NCBI RefSeq assembly: GCF_900117415.1
Contig: NZ_FPEI01000006.1
Location: forward strand, 310,001-374,000
Length of the DNA stretch: 64,000 bases
Source: Hyphomicrobium sp. CS1BSMeth3
Lineage (GTDB): Bacteria; Pseudomonadota; Alphaproteobacteria; Rhizobiales; Hyphomicrobiaceae
Reading direction: 5' to 3'
Below the pieces are notes generated by a model. It had not been told where the DNA came from and made no database searches. It saw only the letters and a program-made list of their open reading frames with translations. Of this stretch, positions 1 to 8,053 are shown piece by piece. Positions within the stretch are counted from its first letter, which is position 1; every line of letters starts with the position of its first letter. Both the position numbers and the translations under genes were made by a program.

Positions 1-1
1 C

Positions 2-979
2 GGTCCGCTCTACCTCGCCACACCTCCGGCGGAGCTCGAATGGCCACAACGCAAGTCACTGTGGGATGAAATCGGCGAGAGCGAGGCTGCCGGCTACCAG
101 CGCCTGCTCGCCGCCGCACGTGGTCGCAAGCACGAGGATATGGCGAGCCTTTTCCAGTTCGGCAGCGTCGCCGATCATCTGGCGGACAGGTTCGGCACGC
201 GCGGGCTGCCGATGTCCGTGTCGACCGCGTGTGCGTCCGGTGCGACAGCGATCCAACTCGGCGTCGAGGCCATTCGTCGAAGGCAGGCGAATGCGGTGTT
301 GTGCATCGGCACGGACAGCTCGGTCCAGATCGAGGCGCTGATACGGTTCATTTTGCTGTCTGCCCTTTCCACGCGAAATGAAACTCCCGAGAAAGCCTCG
401 CGACCATTCTCGAAGGATCGCGACGGCTTCGTCATGGCCGAGGGCGCCGGCGCTCTTGTCCTCGAGGAGTATGCGAGCGCAAAAGCGCGCGGGGCACGTG
501 TTCTCGGTTTCGTGCGGGGCTGTGGCGAGAAGGCCGATGACTATCACCGCACACGCTCAAAGCCCGACGGCACGGCGATTATTGGCGCCATTCGCAAGGC
601 TCTGCTGGACGCCGGCGTCGAGCCGGAAGAGATAGGATATGTGAATGCGCATGGGACCAGTACGCCCGAGAACGACAAGATGGAGTATCTCTCGCTCAAG
701 GCTGTGCTGGGAGACCATCTGGCGCGCACACCCGTCAGCTCGAACAAATCCATGATCGGCCATACGCTGTCGGCAGCCGGGGCTATTGAAGCCGTGTTTT
801 CGCTGATGACCATACGGACCGGAAAGCTACCGCCAACCATCAACTACGATGTGCCCGATCCGGAGATACCTCTTGATGTTGTGCCAAATGCAGCAAGGGA
901 TGCAGCAATCACGACGGTTCTCTCGAATTCATTCGGGTTCGGTGGGCAGAATGTTTCGCTCGTTTTGTCCAGCCCGTGA
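2..979 (+). CDS. beta-ketoacyl-ACP synthase, FabF-like (5' end outside window)
   Basis: The open frame runs in from the left edge, so the N-terminus is missing. What remains is the core and C-terminal half of a condensing enzyme that extends acyl chains by decarboxylative Claisen condensation. The active-site Cys lies in STACASGAT, the first catalytic His in NAHGTSTPEND and the second in MIGHTLSAAGAIE, giving the Cys-His-His triad of KAS I/II. The C-terminal GFGGQN motif is also typical. It could serve housekeeping fatty-acid synthesis or a specialised lipid or polyketide; the upstream context is not visible. No RBS or start can be assigned. It is followed by a 113-bp gap before an unrelated cupredoxin gene. 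Confidence 0.88.
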   Translation, partial: GPLYLATPPAELEWPQRKSLWDEIGESEAAGYQRLLAAARGRKHEDMASLFQFGSVADHLADRFGTRGLPMSVSTACASGATAIQLGVEAIRRRQANAVLCIGTDSSVQIEALIRFILLSALSTRNETPEKASRPFSKDRDGFVMAEGAGALVLEEYASAKARGARVLGFVRGCGEKADDYHRTRSKPDGTAIIGAIRKALLDAGVEPEEIGYVNAHGTSTPENDKMEYLSLKAVLGDHLARTPVSSNKSMIGHTLSAAGAIEAVFSLMTIRTGKLPPTINYDVPDPEIPLDVVPNAARDAAITTVLSNSFGFGGQNVSLVLSSP

Positions 980-1092
980 GGTTGCCTACGGCCGGGTGTT
1001 CCTTGCGCTGTGAGCTTGGTACGCACTCCCGAGCACAAAAGCTTCACGATGCGAATTGCTGGAAGCCCAACCTGGAAGAAAGAGGAAAGAGC

Positions 1093-1587
1093 ATGTCCGC
1101 AAGACTGACCATTGCTGCGCTCTGCCTTTCTGGAATGGTGGCAGTGGGAGCTCCACCGTTGAGCGAGCTGGTTTCCAAACCCGCAGAGGCGCATACCGAG
1201 CACGTATTCGCCGCCGGAGAACCAGGCGACCCCAGGAAGGCGTCCCGCACGATCGAGATCGGGATGGCGGAAGGTCCCGGCTCCATGACCTACAGCCTCG
1301 ACAGCATCGCGGTGCGCCGAGGAGAGCAGATCAGGTTCGTGCTCAGGAATACAGGAGATCTTGCCCACGAGTTTCTGCTCGACTCCATGGAGAACAACGC
1401 CAAGCACAAGAGCGAAATGGAGCAGAACCCGGAGATGGCGCACGACGAGGCCAATGGAAAGCGGCTCGAGCCAAAGACATCCAGCGAAATTGCCTGGCGC
1501 TTTACGAAGGCCGGCGAGTTCGAGTTCGCCTGCCTCATTCCCGGACACTACGAGGCAGGAATGAAGGGCATCATCGTCGTCAAGTAG
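1093..1587 (+). CDS. periplasmic cupredoxin (plastocyanin/azurin-like)
   Basis: 164 residues with an N-terminal hydrophobic export signal ending near residue 33. The C-terminal half is a blue-copper fold: a His in LAHEFLL, then Cys, His and Met in FACLIPGHYEAGMKG, which is a full type 1 copper set. Between them lies a Met/His/Glu-rich insert (MENNAKHKSEMEQNPEM) like those in copper-handling cupredoxins, so it may carry electrons or deliver copper. The ATG at 1093 is chosen because a purine-rich RBS (gaaagaggaaag) precedes it and it gives a clean signal peptide. It lies next to hemN and cytochrome c in a denitrification island, which fits supply of copper or electrons to NirK or the CuA subunit. 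That role is inference. Confidence 0.8.
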   Translation: MSARLTIAALCLSGMVAVGAPPLSELVSKPAEAHTEHVFAAGEPGDPRKASRTIEIGMAEGPGSMTYSLDSIAVRRGEQIRFVLRNTGDLAHEFLLDSMENNAKHKSEMEQNPEMAHDEANGKRLEPKTSSEIAWRFTKAGEFEFACLIPGHYEAGMKGIIVVK

Positions 1588-1690
1588 GTCGCAGCGTCGG
1601 TGACGAGGGAGCCATCGAGGACGTGCCCAAGATTACGTCCCGTTGCGGCGCTTGGTCAGCCCGTTCGTTTGCGTTAGCACAAAGCCGCTC

Positions 1691-1720
1691 TGATAAAACG
1701 ATGACAAGGCTCGTTTATCA
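1691..1720. promoter_or_regulatory. inverted repeat upstream of hemN
   Basis: TGATAAA and TTTATCA are perfect 7-bp arms separated by 16 bp, ending 26 bp before the hemN start. The region is more AT-rich than its surroundings. It could be an operator or a 5'-UTR hairpin. It does not match the FixK/FNR consensus. Confidence 0.35.
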
Positions 1721-1746
1721 TTGCCGTGAGAATGGAAGCGGCTGCC

Positions 1747-3102
1747 ATGATCGATTACCAAGCGATGGCGCGGTATGCTGATGAGCGGCTGCCGCGCTAC
1801 ACAAGCTATCCGACAGCACCGCTGTTCTCTTCGGCGGTAGCAGCGCCAGACTATTGTCATTGGCTTGCAGCGCTGCCTCCTGCAACCGAGACATCGCTTT
1901 ACCTCCACATACCGTTCTGCCGATCGATGTGCTGGTATTGCGGTTGTCACACGACCATCACTCGGCGCAACGAACCGATCAGCAACTACGTCGATGTTCT
2001 CCAACGCGAGATCGAATTGGTCGCGCGCCACGTGCCCGCTCCTCTTACGGTGCGTCATGTTCATTTTGGCGGTGGCACGCCCACGACCATCGAACCGGAA
2101 GCTCTGAGGGCACTTGTGGCACGACTGCGCGCGACGTTTCACGTCGTGCCCGGAGCAGAGATCGCAATCGAAATCGACCCGAGAACACTGACGCCGGATA
2201 TGACGGTGGCACTGGGCGAGGCTGGCTTCACGCGCGCCAGCCTCGGCGTGCAAAGCTTCGATCCTCGCGTGCAGAAGGAAATCAACCGCGTCCAGAGTGT
2301 TGACTGCACAGCCGCTGCGGTGGACGGCCTGCGCGCCGCCGGCATTGATGGCATCAACTTCGACCTGATCTATGGTCTGCCGCTGCAGACGACTGCTTCC
2401 TGTGTCGAGACGGTGGAGCAGTGCCTCGCCTTGCAGCCAGATCGCTTCTCAGTGTTCGGCTATGCCCATGTGCCCAAATTCAAGAAGCATCAGCGCAAGA
2501 TCAATGAGGCCGGTCTCCCGGGAGGTCATGCCAGGCACGACCAGGCGACGGCGATCGCGGATGTGCTGGTTGCGGCGGGTTACGTCCACGTCGGCCTCGA
2601 TCACTTCGCGCGCCCCGGCGACACCCTGGCTCGCGCGCAAGCCGAGGGCCGGCTGCGGCGCAACTTTCAAGGCTACACCACGGATGCATGCGGGGCATTG
2701 ATCGGCTTCGGCGCCTCGGCAATTGGCCGTCTTCCCCAAGGCTACATGCAAAACGAGGTGGCACTCGGCCGTTACGCCGATTGCATCATGCAGGGTGAGC
2801 TTGCCGCTGCGAGGGGATATCGGCTCACCCCTGACGACATCTTGCGGGCGGACCTCATAGAACGGCTGATGTGCGATCTTGCGGTCGACGTTGCCGAGGT
2901 CTGTGCCCGGCATGGGATAACGCCTGTAACCCTCGCCCCGGCACTGATCCGGTTACGTGCGCTCGCCAACGAAGGCATCGTTCACATAGACGGGGCGCGT
3001 ATCGTCGTTGCAGATCACGCACGTCCTCTGGTGCGCACCGTTGCGTCGACCTTCGATGCCTATCTTGGCGACTCTCAAAGGCTGTACAGCCGCGCGGTTT
3101 AG
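1747..3102 (+). CDS. hemN: oxygen-independent coproporphyrinogen III oxidase
   Basis: Radical-SAM enzyme that decarboxylates coproporphyrinogen III to protoporphyrinogen IX without O2, in the cytoplasm. The 4Fe-4S/SAM motif is C58-x3-C62-x2-C65, followed by GCHT. FGGGTPT and the N-terminal RYTSYPTAP motif are HemN hallmarks. Length (451 aa) matches the family. The ATG at 1747 is preferred because GGAAGCGG precedes it; in-frame ATG 1732 and GTG 1726 are alternatives. It lies in an island that needs much heme under low oxygen (cytochrome c, heme-copper enzyme, heme o synthase), which explains its placement. It is transcribed away from the cupredoxin by its own leader, which holds an inverted repeat. 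Confidence 0.93.
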   Translation: MIDYQAMARYADERLPRYTSYPTAPLFSSAVAAPDYCHWLAALPPATETSLYLHIPFCRSMCWYCGCHTTITRRNEPISNYVDVLQREIELVARHVPAPLTVRHVHFGGGTPTTIEPEALRALVARLRATFHVVPGAEIAIEIDPRTLTPDMTVALGEAGFTRASLGVQSFDPRVQKEINRVQSVDCTAAAVDGLRAAGIDGINFDLIYGLPLQTTASCVETVEQCLALQPDRFSVFGYAHVPKFKKHQRKINEAGLPGGHARHDQATAIADVLVAAGYVHVGLDHFARPGDTLARAQAEGRLRRNFQGYTTDACGALIGFGASAIGRLPQGYMQNEVALGRYADCIMQGELAAARGYRLTPDDILRADLIERLMCDLAVDVAEVCARHGITPVTLAPALIRLRALANEGIVHIDGARIVVADHARPLVRTVASTFDAYLGDSQRLYSRAV

Positions 3103-3166
3103 CGAGGCGGGGTGAGGTGCATTGCGCGCGCAGAGTCATGTCGCGAATGCGACACGCAATGAAGAC

Positions 3167-3180
3167 TTAACCGCGGTCAA
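3167..3180 (+). promoter_or_regulatory. FixK/FNR/Dnr-type box upstream of cytochrome c
   Basis: TTAAC-CGCG-GTCAA differs by one base from the TTGAC-N4-GTCAA consensus of FixK/Dnr/NnrR regulators. Its centre is about 78 bp before the cytochrome c ATG, which fits class II activation with a short leader. Confidence 0.6.
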
Positions 3181-3251
3181 GGAGCGCCCGGCGGTCTGAC
3201 GCCAAGGTGGCACAACGTGGATCCGAGCCACGAGCACCCCATGTTGGAGCC

Positions 3252-3647
3252 ATGCCGATGATTGCGCGCCTGCGGTTTCCAGTCGCCCTGATGAGTGTGT
3301 CACTGCTCGGCGCGACCGCGCTAGCCGAGGGCAATGCAGAGAATGGCGAAACCGTCTTCCGGAAGTGCCGGACTTGTCATGAGATTGGGCCGAATGCCAA
3401 AAATAAAGTTGGCCCTCACCTCAATGGGATCATCGGGCGCAAAGCGGCGGCGCGGGACGGCTATGCTTATTCTCCGGTATTCAAAGGGCTTGGTGAGAAG
3501 GGCGTGGTGTGGGACGAAGCAACGCTGCTCAAGTACATCACCAAGCCGAACGACATGGCGCCGCGCAGCAAAATGGTATTTCCCGGCCTGGCTGACGAGA
3601 GCGAGCGCAAGGATCTTCTTGAGTATCTGAAGAAGTTTCCTGAGTAG
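3252..3647 (+). CDS. class I cytochrome c (c2-like)
   Basis: 131-residue periplasmic electron carrier. A cleavable signal peptide ends at ...ATALA before EGNAENG. Heme attaches at C39-R-T-C42-H43, and Met in MVFPGL is the likely sixth ligand. The MAPRSKM...LADESERKDLLEYLKKF tail is typical of mitochondrial/c2-type cytochromes. The ATG at 3252 gives a proper signal peptide and has GGAG upstream; an ATG six bases further on is possible. A FixK-type box lies about 78 bp upstream. In this context it is a candidate donor to the CuA subunit II of the neighbouring sNOR-like complex or to NirK; that pairing is inferred. Confidence 0.9.
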   Translation: MPMIARLRFPVALMSVSLLGATALAEGNAENGETVFRKCRTCHEIGPNAKNKVGPHLNGIIGRKAAARDGYAYSPVFKGLGEKGVVWDEATLLKYITKPNDMAPRSKMVFPGLADESERKDLLEYLKKFPE

Positions 3648-3671
3648 GATTGGTGCGATTGTCTTCTGGGG

Positions 3672-4070
3672 TCATACGCCAAGCATCTTGTGCAGGCGTG
3701 CGTCCTTACTCTTGAAGTGATCGACGAACCAGTCCCGCACGGCGCGTCCGAGCGCCTCTTCATAGTCGACAAACGCGCCGCTTTCGTGGGCGTCGATGAT
3801 GTCGCGGATGTCATCCAGCAGCTTCTCGTGATCCGCCTTGTGCGCCGCGTACTCGTCGTATCGATGCTTGCGCATGACCGTTTCCTCGAGGGCAAAATGC
3901 GCGGATATCTTTGCGAACACCTCGCCGAGGAAGCCGCCGATGACTTCTTTTCCTGCGTTGCTCCCGATCTTGCTATGCAGCGCGTTGATAAGGTCCACGA
4001 GTTCCCGGTGTTCGTGATCGACCTCACGAACGCCAGTTTCGAACTCGGTTTGCCATTCGATGAGCGCCAT
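3672..4070 (-). CDS. bacteriohemerythrin
   Basis: 132-residue four-helix-bundle protein with a non-heme di-iron site. Ligands follow the family pattern: His21, His58 with Glu62, His77 and His81, His118 and Asp123. It binds O2 and, in several bacteria, is linked to NO handling. It is the last gene of the minus-strand operon, 8 bp after the preceding stop, so it is very likely co-transcribed with the heme-copper NO reductase-like genes. No signal peptide is seen, so it is cytoplasmic. Scavenging or delivery of O2 or NO to the membrane enzyme is an inference from position. Confidence 0.9.
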   Translation of the reverse strand: MALIEWQTEFETGVREVDHEHRELVDLINALHSKIGSNAGKEVIGGFLGEVFAKISAHFALEETVMRKHRYDEYAAHKADHEKLLDDIRDIIDAHESGAFVDYEEALGRAVRDWFVDHFKSKDARLHKMLGV

Positions 4071-4078
4071 GACTGCTC

Positions 4079-4585
4079 CTATCGGATCGTGAACGTTCCT
4101 TGGTCACTGCTGAAGTCTATTGCGAGATTCTGCTGCGCCTTGAGTTCGATAGTGACCCGGCGCTCGTAGTCGAATCCTTCCATTCTATTGCTGTCGCGCA
4201 GGCGCGCCGTAATCTCGTGCCGGCCGGGCGCAATCGAGAATTTTCGATAGATCCTAGCGGGACCATCTCGAGATAAGCCGGTCGGCTGAATGACGTCATC
4301 ATAGATGGGGACGTCACCGACGAGGAGCTGGACGCGCATCGGCAAGCGCTCGCGCCCGCATGTGTGCGGCCGGCGCTCGCGGGGCGGTAGCTTGGCGATT
4401 TCTTCCGGAGCCAGCCGCCGGCATTCCTCGACGCGCTTCGCGCCATGCGCGAAGCTGAACTTGATCTGCGCCTTGTCCGTCGGGAAATAGACAACCATCG
4501 GCCGGCTGGAGAAGTAACCGATAGCAAGCGCAAGAAGCCCATAGATTGCAGCTTGTCCCACGTATCTTGCCGCGTCGCTAATCAC
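4079..4585 (-). CDS. membrane-anchored protein of unknown function in the sNOR-like operon
   Basis: 168 residues starting from a GTG whose codon overlaps the end of the upstream fusion gene (the stop at 4578-4580 lies inside this gene). One N-terminal transmembrane segment (about residues 8-24, QAAIYGLLALAIGYF) is followed by a soluble, probably periplasmic domain with two Cys and a C-terminal beta-rich stretch (GRHEITARLRD, YERRVTIELKAQ). The topology resembles FixH-type assembly proteins, but I cannot claim homology. Translational overlap with the cytochrome b/ferredoxin fusion suggests it is a subunit or assembly factor of that protein. A longer 257-residue reading would begin inside the upstream gene and is not supported. 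Confidence 0.6.
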   Translation of the reverse strand: MISDAARYVGQAAIYGLLALAIGYFSSRPMVVYFPTDKAQIKFSFAHGAKRVEECRRLAPEEIAKLPPRERRPHTCGRERLPMRVQLLVGDVPIYDDVIQPTGLSRDGPARIYRKFSIAPGRHEITARLRDSNRMEGFDYERRVTIELKAQQNLAIDFSSDQGTFTIR

Positions 4586-6152
4586 GAATGAACTCCTCGA
4601 GTTTTGCCATCCGCTCGGCCACGGCCCGTGACGGCGGCGCGAGCAATTCATCGAGCTCACGCGAGAAGTCCCGAAGCGCGCTGTCGAGTTTGGTGCGTCC
4701 GTCGCGCCCCGCCCACACAACTCTGAGCCGTTCGGCTGGTACGCGTGCGCGCAAGTGCGGGTCGCGGGCCCTCGCAAGGCGTGCTTGCGTCCACCGGATG
4801 CCGAAGCGAGCATGGCCGCTGTTCTCGGAGCATCCGACCAGCACGACGCCATCGGCGAGGTTCTTGCTCAGCACGAAGTCGATGAATGAAGGCGGGAGCT
4901 GGCCGATGCAACGCAAGCTGACCGATGACGTCCCAGGCGGAAGGTTGCTGATGGAGGAACCGTGCTCGCAGCCGAAAACAAGTATGCGACTTTTGCCCTG
5001 CAGAGGCGCGGTTGCCGCGAGCACGGCATCGCGAAGTGCACTGATACTGTGATCGGGCAGATCGATGCCTGGAATTAGGTCGGACGCCGTTCGGAAGGGT
5101 GTCGAGGTCGGGCAGGATCCTGCGCAGATGCCGCATCCCACGCACAGTGCAGGGTTGACGATGGCCTGGCGTTCGAAGGGGCGTCCATCAGTCCGGTTGC
5201 CCATGATGATGGCGCTGTACGGGCAGTCGTTGAAGCATCTCGTGCAGCCGTTGCAATTGGCGAGATCGACCACGGCCGCCGCAGGTTTGCGCATGGGGGG
5301 CAGCCAGGGCATGGCAAGCAGGATCAGCAGCAGTGCTCCCGAGGCACCCCATGTCACCGGGCCCGGCCAGCGGTCCAGCAGCGGGTAGAGCGGCAGGTAG
5401 AACCAGTCCAGCCCGACGGTTGCTGGCACTTTGGCGAGGTCGGCGGGGCCTTGGCTCGTTGCCGGATGCACGAGCGAGAGGGCGAGCAACGCCACGAAAA
5501 CGCCGATGGCAAGGCCGCGCGGTGGATTGATGCGGGGCTTCGTCACGCGCTGGAGATGCACCCAGAGAATAACCAGCGCGATGAGCGGCACCGCGATGTG
5601 CATGAAGACCATGAGCGTGAAGAAGCGGCTCTCGAGCGTGTCGGGCGAGAAGAAGTTGCGCGCGATCGACGCGCCGAAGATGGGCAGTTTGTCGAGCCAC
5701 TCGGTGGTCACGAGCGCCACGTATTGCGCAAGCGTGTCCCAGACCATCCAGTAGCCGGTAATTCCGGCTACGAAGATGAGCACAAGAGCGGGAACGCCCG
5801 TCACCCAACTGAACCAGCGCACGCCGCGATACCGATCCAGCGCAAACTCCCTCAAAAGGTGCGCGATCACAACGACGATGAGCCCGTCCGACGCGTAGCG
5901 ATGGAGGCTGCGCATGACGCCTGCCGCATACCACTGGTCGCGGGTCATGTACTCGACCGAGGCGAAGGCGTCGTGGACGGCCGTCTCGAAAAAGATGAAC
6001 AAGTATATGCCGCTGACCGTGACCACCCAGTAGAAGAAGAAGCCGAGCGCGCCGAGGTTGAGCAACGGGTTCCACTCAGGTGGGAACACTTTGCCAAGCC
6101 CGCTCTCGGCCAGATCGAAGATCCGGCGGATGGAAAGCCGGAGCAGTCTCAT
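4578..6152 (-). CDS. cytochrome b / 2x[4Fe-4S] ferredoxin / FlpD(MvhD)-like fusion protein
   Basis: 524-residue, three-part protein. Residues about 1-270 form a multi-pass cytochrome b6-like unit (LNLGALGFFFYWVVTVSG; His pairs in SLHRYASDG...VIAHLLREF and FMHIAVPLI...LWVHLQRV). Next are two 4Fe-4S motifs, CNGCTRCFNDCP and CVGCGICAGSCP. The C-terminal 150 residues resemble the iron-sulfur subunit of methyl-viologen hydrogenase/FlpD (FGCEHG, LRCIGQLPPSF, VVLVGCSENSG). The start at 6152 forms ATGA overlap with the upstream SCO gene. The layout suggests an electron conduit between the quinone pool and a cytoplasmic or membrane partner. Its placement in an NO reductase-like operon is unusual; redox partners are unknown. 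Confidence 0.75.
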   Translation of the reverse strand: MRLLRLSIRRIFDLAESGLGKVFPPEWNPLLNLGALGFFFYWVVTVSGIYLFIFFETAVHDAFASVEYMTRDQWYAAGVMRSLHRYASDGLIVVVIAHLLREFALDRYRGVRWFSWVTGVPALVLIFVAGITGYWMVWDTLAQYVALVTTEWLDKLPIFGASIARNFFSPDTLESRFFTLMVFMHIAVPLIALVILWVHLQRVTKPRINPPRGLAIGVFVALLALSLVHPATSQGPADLAKVPATVGLDWFYLPLYPLLDRWPGPVTWGASGALLLILLAMPWLPPMRKPAAAVVDLANCNGCTRCFNDCPYSAIIMGNRTDGRPFERQAIVNPALCVGCGICAGSCPTSTPFRTASDLIPGIDLPDHSISALRDAVLAATAPLQGKSRILVFGCEHGSSISNLPPGTSSVSLRCIGQLPPSFIDFVLSKNLADGVVLVGCSENSGHARFGIRWTQARLARARDPHLRARVPAERLRVVWAGRDGRTKLDSALRDFSRELDELLAPPSRAVAERMAKLEEFIRD

Positions 6153-6949
6153 CGGAAGGACCTCATTCCGCGGCCGCTCGAGCGCCACCACTCTCTTATG
6201 AGCGCGAGAACGATCAGGCTAAAGCTGAAGAGCCCGATCCCGACGCTGATAAACAGCGAGTAGTTGAAATAGTAGCGGCCGGATTTGGGATCGTAGACCG
6301 TGCAGAAGTAGCGAATGCGATCGACGAGAATGTCGAGCGACTTCAGAGGTTCGCTGCGCCTGAGGACAAGCGCCTTGAGCGGATCCATGATGATCGGCGG
6401 CTCGAAGACCGCGCCATAGATCTGTTGGCTGACGCGCCCCTCTGCATCGATGAGGCTGACTTGCGCCAGATGATCAAAACCGCCGGCGCGGCTGTAGATG
6501 CCGAAGCCAACCGCCCTTGCCAGCGCGTCGAGGCTCTCCTCGTCTGCGGCGAGGAATTTCCAGTTGGGCAGGTCGATGCCGCGCGTGCGCGCGAACAGAC
6601 GCAATCTTTCAGGCGTATCGTTGCGGATGTCGAAACCGACCGTGATGACGGCGAAGCTGTCCTCGCCAAAGGCTCGGCGTCCGGCTTCGACAGCCGGATA
6701 GAGACTTTCGAGCAGGGTCGGGCAAACGTCGGCGCACCCAGTGTAGATCATGCTGACCAGCAGAGGCTTGCCGCGATAGTCGGAGAGCCTCACCGTGCGC
6801 CCGCTGGTATCGGTGAGCGCGAGATCTGGCAGTTGCTGGCCGAGGGCCGCCTGTGACAAGGCAATGGCATTCTCGGCATTGCTGGCGGCCAATGCGCTGC
6901 TCGGCACGAGGGCGAAAGCCAGCGCCAGCGCAAGGAATTTGCGTCTCAT
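6149..6949 (-). CDS. senC: SCO1/SenC copper chaperone
   Basis: 266-residue thioredoxin-fold protein that metallates CuA sites. An N-terminal signal sequence ends near ALAAS. The copper-binding Cys pair is C72-ADV-C76 and the third ligand is His160 in GGFDHLAQ. There is an extra C-terminal transmembrane helix (SLFISVGIGLFSFSLIVLAL), so it may be anchored at both ends. Its start at 6949 overlaps the ctaB stop as ATGA, and its own stop overlaps the start of the fusion gene the same way, so the three are translationally coupled. It serves the CuA-containing subunit II encoded upstream. senC is also the partner gene in described norSY-senC clusters. Confidence 0.9.
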   Translation of the reverse strand: MRRKFLALALAFALVPSSALAASNAENAIALSQAALGQQLPDLALTDTSGRTVRLSDYRGKPLLVSMIYTGCADVCPTLLESLYPAVEAGRRAFGEDSFAVITVGFDIRNDTPERLRLFARTRGIDLPNWKFLAADEESLDALARAVGFGIYSRAGGFDHLAQVSLIDAEGRVSQQIYGAVFEPPIIMDPLKALVLRRSEPLKSLDILVDRIRYFCTVYDPKSGRYYFNYSLFISVGIGLFSFSLIVLALIREWWRSSGRGMRSFR

Positions 6950-7857
6950 GCCAGCGGTCCGAGTAGCCATCGATCAAGCACGACGCCAGTCAGCAGTAGA
7001 AGGAGCTGGGCCAGCGATGCGAAAAAATTCCGTATCGCATTGCGGCGTGTCGGCGCGCGCGCGAGCCCAATGCTGGCCGCAGTGAAAAGGATGCCGCTCA
7101 CCACGGCGAACGCGAGGTAGATCATCCCCATGCCGAGCGCTGCCGGCGCCAGCGCAATGAGCGACAACGCGACCGTGTGCGCAAGAATGACCTGTGCGCA
7201 GATCCGATCGCCGACCACGAGTGGCAACATCGGAACGAGATTGGCGGCGTAGTCATCACGTGCAGCGATCGCCAGGCTCCAGAAATGCGGTGGCGTCCAA
7301 AGGAACAGGACGACAGCGAGGAGGATCGCCTCGATGGATATGACCGGATCGACGCTGGCGGCTCCGGCGAGCACGGCGAAGCTGCCGGCGAGGCCGCCGA
7401 TCACGATGTTGAGACACGTGCGCCGCTTCAGCCACATCGTATAGACGATGCCGTATGTGAACGCGCCCATGAAGGTGTAGAAGGCCGATTGGGCATTGCC
7501 GGCAATGCCGGCCATGATGACCGCCACTGCGAGCAGCGCCGCGATGCCGCCGAGCCACGCCCATCCGGCATCCAGACGGCCGCTCGCAAATGGCCGGGTC
7601 GATGTTCGAGCCATGCGCGCGTCGAGATCGGCTTCGGCCCATTGATTGAAGGCACCTGCGGCCCCGGCTGCCAGAAGAACGGCGATGGCGACAGCCGCCA
7701 TGCGCCACATCTCGGGAAGAGCTCCTGGAGATATCGCCAGCCCGCCGATCGCGCTGAGCATGATCGACACCGCGATCCGCGGCTTGAAGATGCCCATCAC
7801 TTCCCGGATGGTCAGCGGCTCCCGGAGAATGGCTGCAGCAGCATCAGCCCTGTTCAT
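6946..7857 (-). CDS. ctaB: heme o synthase (protoheme IX farnesyltransferase)
   Basis: 303-residue UbiA-family membrane prenyltransferase that adds a farnesyl group to heme b. The Asp-rich motif is NQWAEADLDARMARTSTRP, the second conserved region is GIVYTMWLKRRT and the WTPPHFWSLA signature is present. About nine transmembrane segments are visible. ATG 7857 follows GGAG at proper spacing; the in-frame extension upstream would run into the hairpin region. It implies that the adjacent heme-copper enzyme uses heme o or heme a in its active site, although no ctaA is seen here. The 195-bp gap to the subunit I gene holds two large stem-loops. Confidence 0.93.
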   Translation of the reverse strand: MNRADAAAAILREPLTIREVMGIFKPRIAVSIMLSAIGGLAISPGALPEMWRMAAVAIAVLLAAGAAGAFNQWAEADLDARMARTSTRPFASGRLDAGWAWLGGIAALLAVAVIMAGIAGNAQSAFYTFMGAFTYGIVYTMWLKRRTCLNIVIGGLAGSFAVLAGAASVDPVISIEAILLAVVLFLWTPPHFWSLAIAARDDYAANLVPMLPLVVGDRICAQVILAHTVALSLIALAPAALGMGMIYLAFAVVSGILFTAASIGLARAPTRRNAIRNFFASLAQLLLLLTGVVLDRWLLGPLA

Positions 7858-7892
7858 CGTCGGCTCCTGCGGGTTCCTGTGGAACCGGCCTC

Positions 7893-7962
7893 GTGTGATG
7901 ATCGAGAAATTTGCCACCTTTCAGGGCACCGTATCGAGCGAATTTCTCGATCTGAATCACAC
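7893..7962. repeat. large inverted repeat (hairpin 1 between subunit I gene and ctaB)
   Basis: Arms 7893-7899/7956-7962 (GTGTGAT) and 7901-7914/7938-7951 (ATCGAGAAATTTGC, one G-T wobble) give a stem of more than 20 bp with a short internal bulge. It lies 36 bp upstream of ctaB on the minus strand. Its core (GAAATTTGC/GCGAATTTC) resembles the core of the next hairpin. Confidence 0.75.
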
Positions 7963-7981
7963 GAGCAAATCTATGCTTCCA

Positions 7982-8053
7982 GTGCCTCTTTTGATTCCGA
8001 AGTTTGCTCGCGACACCAGGATCGGGGTGTGGCGAACTTCGGAATCGGGGCAC
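7982..8053. repeat. large inverted repeat (hairpin 2, just after the subunit I stop)
   Basis: Arms 7993-8007/8032-8046 (GATTCCGAAGTTTGC against GCGAACTTCGGAATC), inner ACACC/GGTGT (8013-8017/8026-8030) and outer GTGCC/GGCAC make a long stem. It begins at the stop codon of the subunit I gene. There is no U-tract, so it is more likely an mRNA stabiliser or processing site, or a repeated palindromic element, than a classical terminator. Confidence 0.75.

Noticed and set aside
4079-4852. A 257-residue version of the 168-residue protein
   Set aside because: The first 88 residues lie inside the fusion gene in another frame and are Arg/Ser/Ala-rich shadow sequence; GTG 4585 with overlap of the upstream stop fits better.
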